Below the pieces are notes generated by a model. That model saw nothing but the letters and a program-made list of their open reading frames with translations. It made no database searches and had not been told where the DNA came from. From NCBI RefSeq assembly GCF_000143415.4, contig NW_003314351.1, positions 183,490-247,489 on the forward strand: a DNA stretch of 64,000 nt, read 5' to 3'. The translations under genes and the position numbers were made by a program. The stretch is from Selaginella moellendorffii (lineage: Eukaryota > Streptophyta > Lycopodiopsida > Selaginellales > Selaginellaceae). Positions 56,811 to 64,000 of this stretch are shown in pieces. Within the stretch, counting starts at the first letter, position 1. Every line of letters starts with the position of its first letter.

Positions 56811-59025
56811 CTATACGAGTGAAATTAACAAAACAATGAAGCCAAGTGTAAATGCCCATAATGACATATTTTCCTGCCACCAGCTGCTATTACTGTTAAA
56901 GTGCTTATAAACCAGCAAGGTAGAGTAATTATTGCTGGGACACTCTTTGTCGAATAGCTTTCCACACAAGCCTGAATTTTCCAAATAACTTGACTTATCA
57001 AATGTGCTCATTTGCCTGGGTCCAAATGGAATCATACCTTCAAGCCTGTTAAATGAAAGATTCAGAGATGACAATGAATGAAGGTCTTGAAACGTGTTGG
57101 GGATGGGTTCAATAATGTTGTTAAAGGAGAAGTCCAGCTGCTTTAGCTGTACTATCTTGACCAGAGTTTGGGGAATGTTTCCAGAAAAGTGATTATTGGA
57201 GTGATTGAGGATGCGGAGTCTAATCAACTCACCCAAATACGAAGGAATCACTCCTGTCAATTGGTTGGATGACAGATCAAGGATGGTATTTGATGGATCA
57301 AAATATGGAAATTGTTGTTCTCTTCCTTTGACCATAAGCCATAATGGTGCCCATTCTTGATCACTAAAATTCATATGTTTGAATGCATCTAATTGGCTTA
57401 TAGAACATGAAAGACATCCTTCAAACTTGTTGCGGGAGAGGTCAAGGACGTGAAGGTGGGTCATGTTCCACAACCAATCAGGTATTGGTCCATGCAAGTT
57501 GTTTTCACCCATGCTCAGCACTCTGAGACTTTTGAAATGTGAAAGAAATGAAGGAACTTTCCCAAAAAAATTGTTATCACTGATGATAATGTACTATATT
57601 TCTTGTGATAGACTTTTTGGTAGCTCACCTTCAAATTTGTTATGTGAGAGTGAAACATATTCAAGACTTGTCATGTTTTTGAAGACATCTGCAGCAAGCT
57701 TTCCACTCAAAGAGTTATCATCAACCTGAAAAAAATATAGATGAGTGCAGTCCTTGAGCCAATTTAGCAGACCCCCAACCAATCTATTACCGCTCACATC
57801 CAAGAACCGCAAAGCACATGAAAACCCAGGACTAGTTCTTGGCATTTCCCCAGTGAGCTTCTCTACCAAATTTAGGTGGTGCACATCCCTTGAAATGGGT
57901 GGCATATGTCCATTGAATCTGTTCCGTGATAAATACAATTCTTCAATTGAAGTTGTTGTCAAGAAATTTGGTAAGGTGCCATTTAAGCTGTTGTTATGAG
58001 CTTTCAGATTTGATAGCTGCCCTAAGTTCATTGATATAGCACCAGTCAACAAATTGTTACCCAAAGACAAGATATCTTAAATTTGATAAATGCCCCAAGG
58101 TTGTTGGTATATTACCTATGAACCTGTTATTGCTAAGGTCAAGGATGATTAGTCCTCCCATTTGTCCTAAGTTGACTGGTATGCTACCACCAAACATGTT
58201 GTCACTAAGATCTAAACTCTGGAGATTACTTGAATATGATGGAATATCACCTGATAGAAAGTTGTTGGACAAATCCAAAAACCTAAATTGAACAGCAAGT
58301 TGTGGTGGTAATGAGCCTGTCAAGGAGCAATGTCTTAGAGCAAGCATCTCCAAACGAGTTGAGTTCCATATTTCTTTTGGGATTGCATTCAAACCACTCA
58401 AAGACAAAAGTGTGAGAAGAGGTAGAAGCGTGAGTGACAATGGTATAAAACCTTCAATAATGTTATGAGGCTCAATGTGTATCTCCTCCAGCTTACTGCA
58501 GTTACCAAGCTCCTCAGGGATTGACCCAAAAATATTGGCATCGAAAATTCCAAAGTGACGTAGGTTTTTTAGCTGCCCAATTGACCTGGGTATTCCACCA
58601 CTGTTGAAGTCACTAACTTCGAAAACCTCAAGATATGAGAAATTGCCAATAAATTCCGGAATTTCACATGGCAAATGCATTTTTTTCAGTTTCTTCTTTT
58701 GCTAAAGGGCAATCAGCTTATTCCAAGAGAGGTCAAGCACCTCCAGATTTTTCAACCTGGATACTTCCGGACTGATTATTCCTTTCAGACTGAGATCCCT
58801 TAAATCGAGCATTATAACGTGACCAGTAACATTACTGCAGGTCACTCCTTCCCAGGACACACAGAGATTGTGAGAATTTTCCATTGTCCAGCCGGATAGA
58901 GCAGTGTGATTTGATAAACCTCCTTTAAACGCAAGCAAAGCCTGGAGCTCATACATTTCCCATGCCTGTATACAAGCTGAAATGCAGAGCATGACATAAG
59001 CACCAAGAACAAGAGCCCCTCCCAT
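56811..59025 (-). pseudogene. LRR receptor-like protein gene with three disruptions
   Basis: The minus strand encodes a nearly complete receptor-like protein of about 735 codons. It has a signal peptide (LVLGAYVMLCISACIQA), LRR cap (LCVSWEGVTC), some twenty repeats of the type LRYLSLGNNLLTGAIS and a juxtamembrane piece (SYLENSGLCGKLF). A membrane span (LWAFTLGFIVLLISLV) closes it, with no kinase. Three faults break it: a stop after LSWNKLIAL (about 58,701), a frameshift near 58,065 and an in-frame TAG at about 57,593. Between the faults the frame is long and clean, so decay is recent, or the faults are assembly errors. Intact relatives act in immunity and development. Confidence 0.8.
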
Positions 59026-59400
59026 GCCTGCAATGAACTAAATTTCTTCTCTTCTCGTTGCCACGAAGTTCAGCTCGAAATGCTTTCCTTTTTATGTGGA
59101 GCAAGCTTGCCGCCGGAAAGCGCTCGTGCAGTCTTCGTCCATGCGGCAGTCTTCGTGGTCCAAAAATCCTGGGTCTCTTCTTGCGGCTTTGCTGTTCGTT
59201 TAGATTTTCTCGCAGGAGACTTCTGCAGTCTGCTGGCTCTCAGCAGTCAAAGCCACTCCATTCATCCCTTTCCTTTTCTACTGCTAGCCTGGCAAATTGG
59301 AAGAGCACAGATTTGTGGGCTGACCACGGATTTTCGGCCTGACTGTGCAATCCAGTCCCGCTGGCTCTAAATCCAACATGGGGCAATGGCGGCTGCGGTC
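59026..59400. other. Former promoter of the LRR receptor-like gene
   Basis: Reverse-complemented, this matches the DNA before LRR copy 1 (50,480-50,640): GAAGACTGCACGAGCGCTTTCC and GGAAAGCATTTCGA are shared, with a TATA-like CACATAAAAAGG. No gene is seen. Confidence 0.6.
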
Positions 59401-60190
59401 GGGCAACAGTGGTGAGATTTCCGAGCTAAATTCTCCGCGTGATCCGGAAATTTTACTAAGAATGTGAGCTGATGTTGGTGAATTTTCTTGCAGAGTTTGA
59501 TGCTCTTACGGGCTGTAAGCTCTCTAGCATCAGATCTGAAAAAGCCATGGCCTTGCTTGCCATCCAAGAAGTCCTCTTCTGGTACCTACGTCTTTGCCTT
59601 ATTTGGGCATATCACATATAGTCTTTCTCCGTGCAGTATATCTTGCAAAGTATGTTCCTTCTATGTCTTTCATTACGTAACCGAACCATTTTTGCAGTTG
59701 ATATGTCAATAAAACTAGTTGAAGCAGGAGCGTTTGCATGACATTAGGATTTGGCGGCACACTAATAGCATGGGGCGTCTAAGTCCCAACACAACCAGTA
59801 TGATTGGGATGTAAGTACAAGTCTAGCTGTTTGCTTCTGGATGCTAATGTTCATTAAACTTGGCAGTACTCACGTCTCAATATCAGCTCTTCCTGGCATT
59901 CTATGTTGTGGTTACTTGTGACTCTTTCAAAGGATTGCATGGTGCAGGTGTGGAGGACAAGGGTCTCCAATGCGTGCGAACTTCTTCGAGTCTGCAGGTA
60001 ACATTATACTAGTTATTCACTATAGGGGTAGTTTCATTACGTCCTTGTTTCTTTTTCTTCTAGGCGTTGAAAGTTTGTATGTTGCTATGGTTCTGGCTCC
60101 ATGTAGCGGTGACACTATATATCCTGTCCCGAAGTTCACTGACTTTCTCTTACATCTAATGCACAAGTATTGTTTACGGTACGTTGTATA
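59400..60190 (+). pseudogene. Relic of a TWD40-2-like gene, copy 2
   Basis: A shorter, more decayed version of the 55.0-56.1 kb relic: EFDALTGCKLSSIRS (59,492-59,535), CHPRSP-like LLAIQEV, GHITYSLSPCSI, and VWRT near 59,950 with RANFFESAG. It shares intron-like sequence with copy 1 (TTTGTGCCTTCTATGTC-type stretches near 59,655). The order and direction match copy 1, so the unit was duplicated with the LRR gene between the copies. Confidence 0.72.
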
Positions 60191-60289
60191 ATAGATTCCT
60201 TACGTCAAGCTAAACCTTGTCCTTATAGAGCAACAGTGGGAAAGAGAAGCGAGAAGAAGAGCATCAGTTGTGTCAAGAGAAGCTAGGAA

Positions 60290-60550
60290 GTTGTATACAG
60301 GCATGGGAAATGTATGAGCTCCAGGCTTTGCTTGCGTTTAAAGGAGGTTTATCGAATCACACCGCTCTATCTGGCTGGACAATGGAAAATTCTCACAATC
60401 TCTGTGTGTCTTGGGAAGGAGTGACCTCCAGTAATGTTACTGGTCACGTTATAATGCTCGATTTTTCTGGTCTCAATCTGGAAGTCTGGAAGTATCCAGG
60501 TTGAAAAATCTGACCTCTCTTGGAATGAGCGGACTGGTCCTCTACCAAAA
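60290..60550 (+). pseudogene. LRR receptor-like fragment, copy 3
   Basis: Only the start of the LRR gene is left: SCIQAWEMYELQALLAFKGG, SGWTMENSHNLCVSWEGVT, SSNVTGHVIMLDFSGLNLE, then a frame change and LTSLGMSGLVLYQKSI-like decay. It lies in the plus direction, opposite to the near-complete copy at 57-59 kb. Confidence 0.78.
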
Positions 60551-60644
60551 GAGTATCCAAACAGAGAAAAGGTTTTTCCTCTGCGAACTGTGGTATAGTT
60601 GAAAGGATCGCATCCAGCCTTGACTGCTTGGAGTGAATGAAGAG

Positions 60645-61508
60645 ATGCTTGGAACAAGAGGAAGAGCGAGCAGCAAGAGGCAACGAGTCTGCTGTTTCAA
60701 GAGCATGGGAGTGTTTGATGCTCTGGCCGATGATCTGGTGCTCGACATACTGTCTCGCCTCGACCCAGCAGCTATAATCCTTAAAGCCGGGCGCGTCTGC
60801 AAGCGATGGCATCGCCTTGCACACTCGCAGGAGCTTGTGGCTCGCAAAACTGCCAAAGATCCAGATCCAGAGCCAGAGCCATGGGTTGTGCTACAAGTTG
60901 GCCAGCGCTTGCTCTGGTATACTTCACTGGACGCTATCCTCAAAGACCATGGCAGGGAGCTTGATCATGGCTCCTTCTCCGTCGGTCCAGCGGGACACAG
61001 GTTTGCTTTCGTGGCGTGCTCGCTGGGGCTCGTGTGTGGGAGGCTGGAGGATCTGGACGAGGCTGGCGGCGAGGCCATGACTTTAGCTGTTGGAAATCCA
61101 CTCACGAATGCGTGGAGAGTTCTTCCCCGGATCGATGTCAAGGAGGAGCCGTGCAGATACCTGATGATAGTCAAGAGGTCGGGGCATTACCATGTGGCTG
61201 TAGTATTTGAGGAGTTCGTCATGGATTATCATTCCAAGTCGAAGGATTGGAAAGCTCGTCCTTCTCGCACAAAGGAGAGGGAGCTATTCTTTACGGGATG
61301 GAGGCTTACACCCAAGTTTGTATCGGAAGAGCTCCAACACAGGTTTGTATTGTGCGTGAAAAGATGTTCGATGAAAGTATTGAGTATCACCTTGAGGAGC
61401 GACCAACTTATTCAATCGTACTGGGGTGTGTTTGCCCAGGCAAGTGTTTTGATGGAGGGAGTAAGCGACATAGCCATTGCGTTCGTTCCTACGCTTGCAG
61501 TGCCATGA
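60645..61508 (+). CDS. F-box protein (287 residues)
   Basis: A single-exon frame from the ATG at 60645 (an earlier GTG is not used). The F-box is at about residues 20-65: FDALADDLVLDILSRLDPAA, then VCKRWHRLAHSQEL. The rest has the plant F-box-associated pattern of short beta strands (HRFAFVACSLGLVCGRL, NPLTNAWRVLPRID, YHVAVVFEEFVMDY) without Kelch or LRR repeats. F-box proteins recruit targets to SCF ubiquitin ligases through SKP1. The target is unknown. It begins about 100 bases after the LRR fragment and marks the right edge of the duplicated cluster. Confidence 0.85.
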   Translation: MLGTRGRASSKRQRVCCFKSMGVFDALADDLVLDILSRLDPAAIILKAGRVCKRWHRLAHSQELVARKTAKDPDPEPEPWVVLQVGQRLLWYTSLDAILKDHGRELDHGSFSVGPAGHRFAFVACSLGLVCGRLEDLDEAGGEAMTLAVGNPLTNAWRVLPRIDVKEEPCRYLMIVKRSGHYHVAVVFEEFVMDYHSKSKDWKARPSRTKERELFFTGWRLTPKFVSEELQHRFVLCVKRCSMKVLSITLRSDQLIQSYWGVFAQASVLMEGVSDIAIAFVPTLAVP

Positions 61509-61884
61509 CTAAAAAGACGAAGATTTTAAGAAAAAAAAAACACAGAAATCGATCTCTAGGAATGAATCATGAAAAAGGACTTACGTTCATTTTGTGAGGA
61601 ACGAATGACATTTCACTTTGTGAGCCTGAGAAATAAAAGAAAAGGAAAAAGAAAAACACATTAGAGAAAGAAACTACTTAAAATGCAAACCTTTGAACAA
61701 ACACGAAGAAACCTTCGTGGCCAGACCATCAAATTTTGCAAAACTCCTATACAGATCAAGAAAAACACAGAGCTAGATCAGTGGTCGAGCAAGGAAAAAA
61801 CGAGGAACAACCTGAGTTACTCGATCGATCTGGTGGAAACACGCTCGAGCAGCGTAAAAACCGAATTTTTTTCTCGGAGGGCGC
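61509..61884. other. 3' region between the F-box and GTG genes
   Basis: A-rich DNA holding the ends of two convergent genes. Nothing else is seen. Confidence 0.5.
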
Positions 61885-63279
61885 TCAATCGACTGGGTGC
61901 TTGTCGTCGGCCTGCTTGGAAGTGTACTGCACGGCGAAGAGGAGGATCGAGAGGAGCGCGCTGACGACGAAGATGGCATCAAACCAGCGATGGTAGAAGT
62001 TGAACTGGATGTCGCCACCAAGCGCGTCGGTGATGATCGATCTGTACTCGCTGGCCAGGCTCTTCCGGATGAGAAGAATCGACGAGACGAAGTACATCCC
62101 CATGATCTCGGACAGGAACAAGACGAGGACGTTGCTGGAGGAGTTCCTGGCGCCGCCGCTGCTGGCGATCGAGAAGAACTTCATCAAGCTCTGGAGGAAT
62201 CCACGCAGCGACATGGCGATCATCATCCCCACGAACGCGAGGGAGACGTACTGCGACCAGAGAGCTACGTTGAAGTTGATGTGGAAGATCCGGAGAAAGA
62301 TGGCGATGGCGTTTGTGGCCGGATCCACGCTGCCCGTGTCGCGGAGGACGATGCTTTGGAGCGAGCGTAGCATCTTGTAGACGCAGTAGAGCGAGAGAGC
62401 GTATCCCCAAATGTTCTTGACGTGGCCCCTCCAAGTTCTCGAGTAGATCGCGGCTTGCTTGGCCTTCCTCAGCTCGAAAATGTCGAGAAAGAGCTGCCTG
62501 GAGAGCTCCTCCAATCCATTGATCTCCACCTCCAAGTTGTGGATCTGCTCGTCCTCGCTCACGGATCTCACCACCGTCCTCACAAGCCGGCTGAAAAAGC
62601 TCGTCGATTTGGCCTCGCCCTTGAGCAGCGATCTCCTCATCTCCGATTGAGCCAGGAGAATCCTCTTCTTCTTCTTGGCGATCCCCATCTCCAGCGCTTG
62701 CATGAGCTGTCGCTCTAGAGACGCGATATCGCTGTCCTGGATGTCGCGGATGAAGAGCGAGAGATAGCTGTAGGGGAGATCCACAGCTCCAAATCCGGCT
62801 AGAACAGCCATGACCGAGACCCCGATCACTCCCACCCGGCTCACCATCTGTGCAACCGTGAAGAATCCCTTGTCCGGCGATGGCATTGGGAAGTGGACGC
62901 CCATCCGCCAGAACGCGTAGAGGAATCCAAGCAAGAAGCACAATGCGGCTATGGCAGCCCTCTCCCGCCTGGATCCCTTGTTGCGAAAGACGAGATAGCA
63001 GTGGTAGTAGGGCAGCACGAATACCAGGAGCGCGACAATGCAGTAGAGATCCAGCTTCCAGTTGAGCCATCGCGCCTGGGGCGAGAGCAGCGGGACGATC
63101 TCGAAGAGGACGAGCTGCAAGAGATTGCAAGAGAGCGCGAACACGGCACCAAACAGGATCTGGACGAGCGCGCGGCGCTCCTCATATTCCCGGTAGAGCT
63201 TGCGATTGAGAAACCAGATCCCGGACCATCCCAGCAGGGCCAGCGATGCCGCCATCGCCAGGCCCTCCCACGCATTCAT
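61885..63279 (-). CDS. GTG1: GTG/COLD1-type membrane protein (GPR89 family), 464 residues
   Basis: A single exon starting [11 protein letters not shown]. It has about nine hydrophobic spans: [39 protein letters not shown], then [32 protein letters not shown] and [15 protein letters not shown] long loop with [10 protein letters not shown]-like basic residues precedes the C-terminal spans ([35 protein letters not shown]). The length and landmarks match plant GTG1/2, studied as Golgi/ER or plasma-membrane proteins in abscisic-acid, cold and growth responses; the animal relative acidifies the Golgi. It is intronless here. Its start codon lies 69 bases from that of the next gene. Confidence 0.9.
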   Translation of the reverse strand: MNAWEGLAMAASLALLGWSGIWFLNRKLYREYEERRALVQILFGAVFALSCNLLQLVLFEIVPLLSPQARWLNWKLDLYCIVALLVFVLPYYHCYLVFRNKGSRRERAAIAALCFLLGFLYAFWRMGVHFPMPSPDKGFFTVAQMVSRVGVIGVSVMAVLAGFGAVDLPYSYLSLFIRDIQDSDIASLERQLMQALEMGIAKKKKRILLAQSEMRRSLLKGEAKSTSFFSRLVRTVVRSVSEDEQIHNLEVEINGLEELSRQLFLDIFELRKAKQAAIYSRTWRGHVKNIWGYALSLYCVYKMLRSLQSIVLRDTGSVDPATNAIAIFLRIFHINFNVALWSQYVSLAFVGMMIAMSLRGFLQSLMKFFSIASSGGARNSSSNVLVLFLSEIMGMYFVSSILLIRKSLASEYRSIITDALGGDIQFNFYHRWFDAIFVVSALLSILLFAVQYTSKQADDKHPVD

Positions 63280-63348
63280 CGCGAAACCTAGAAATATTTC
63301 TTTTAGGGTTCTTTAGAAAAAGAAATTTAGGGTTCTTAGATTTTGGCG
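63280..63348. promoter_or_regulatory. 69-base bidirectional promoter with two telo-boxes
   Basis: The gap between the divergent start codons of GTG and deoxyhypusine hydroxylase is only 69 bases. TTAGGGTT occurs at 63303-63310 and 63327-63334. Leaders must be very short or overlap on opposite strands. Confidence 0.6.
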
Positions 63349-64000
63349 ATGGTGGGAGTGGCCGCCGTGAAAGACGTGGGATTCCTCCTCGATCGTCTCC
63401 TGGATCCCAAGCAGCCGATCTCCGAGCGCTTCCGGGTGCTGTTCGCCATCAGGAATCACCACGGCGATGCATCTCGATCAGCGCTCATCGCCGCAATGCG
63501 CGATCCCTCCAATCTCCTGGCTCACGAGGCCGCATTCGCTCTAGGTCAGATGCAAGATCCAGTCTCCATCGCCGCACTACGCGAAATCCTCTGCGATGTC
63601 GACGGCGCGCACCCGATCGTCCGCCATGAGGCCGCCGAGGCGATGGGAGCGATCGGCGATCCCAGCTGCGTGGATCTCTTGAGGAGCGTATGGCGGAGCG
63701 ATCCAGCGCGGGAGGTCCGGGAGACTTGCGAGCTTGCTCTCCACAGAATCGAGATAAGTTCTTCCAATTCCAATCCCACGAACGAAGATCGAGTACCAAA
63801 GTTCTTGTCCGTGGATCCAATGCTACCAGCATCAGGCAAGCATTCTTTCTTCCTCCTTTCTCCTGGAATTCACCATGAAAACCTTTGTTCCAGGAGATTC
63901 AAGCACTTCCCAGCTCCGCCAGCTTCTTCTCGACGATTCTCTTCCAATGCACGAGAGGTACGCTGCGTTGTTTGCTCTACGCAACCGCGGAGATAGAGAA
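63349..64000 (+). CDS. DOHH: Deoxyhypusine hydroxylase, 3' end outside the window
   Basis: Exons 63349-63835 and 63894 to beyond 64000. HEAT-like repeats carry the paired His-Glu metal ligands [13 protein letters not shown] and [14 protein letters not shown], the hallmark of the di-iron enzyme that completes hypusine on translation factor eIF5A. The first exon ends LFRS-like in LPASG, and the second begins the second repeat half ([20 protein letters not shown]). The intron begins GCAAGC, a GC-AG intron. The C-terminal half with the other His-Glu pairs lies outside the window. Confidence 0.9.

Noticed and set aside
46000-60600. The whole cluster as a new defence or mobile system
   Set aside because: Each part resolves into broken copies of ordinary plant genes; there is no transposase, integrase or intact set of partner genes.
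61979-63130. 383-codon minus-strand frame with RD/RR-rich translation
   Set aside because: It is an out-of-frame shadow of the GTG gene in GC-rich codons.

Overview
This window is nuclear DNA of a land plant, most likely a lycophyte of the Selaginella type. The inference rests on plant-only families (AUX1/LAX carrier, PLATZ, ZIF1-like transporters, PLS- and P-class PPR proteins, GTG/COLD1), very short introns (mostly 45-70 bases), intergenic gaps of tens of bases, and a PPR-rich gene set. Most exon joins given here close in phase across the whole reading frame, so the spliced models are well supported, but no alignment could be run.

Layout. 1-10.5 kb: end of a TMEM18 gene, an intronless alpha/beta-hydrolase-like gene, a basic protein of unknown function with an upstream ORF in its leader, a small coiled-coil protein, PHAX, an AUX1/LAX-like carrier and a cytochrome P450. 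10.5-18.5 kb: an AT-rich, CpG-poor block without intact genes, holding two decayed pieces of a second PHAX copy, a pair of diverged direct repeats and a non-LTR reverse-transcriptase relic. 18.5-32.5 kb: a glyoxalase-fold protein, a PLATZ factor, a plastid-type methyltransferase, a PLS-class PPR, two tandem ZIF1-like transporters separated by a fused methyltransferase/PPR relic, and a neprosin-domain protein. 33.2-45.5 kb: a TLDc protein head to head with a P-class PPR, a glutamine-rich bromodomain protein, V-ATPase subunit a, and an intron-containing tRNA-Tyr.

46-60.6 kb is a duplicated graveyard. It contains three broken copies of a bacterial-type (type IA) DNA topoisomerase gene, two of which carry the same 3' piece of an isoleucyl-tRNA synthetase gene; three copies of an LRR receptor-like protein gene; and two relics of a TWD40-2-like gene. 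The pieces lie in both orientations. 60.6-64 kb is ordinary again: an F-box protein, a GTG/COLD1 membrane protein, and a deoxyhypusine hydroxylase that runs off the window.

There are no operons, CRISPR arrays or phage elements, and I found no new multi-gene system. The main novelty is structural: (1) a nested, CpG-decayed PHAX relic, (2) a tandem duplication that fused two genes by deletion, and (3) the topoisomerase/IleRS/LRR/TWD40 mosaic. Several genes share very short divergent promoters (42 and 69 bases) and four introns appear to use GC donors.
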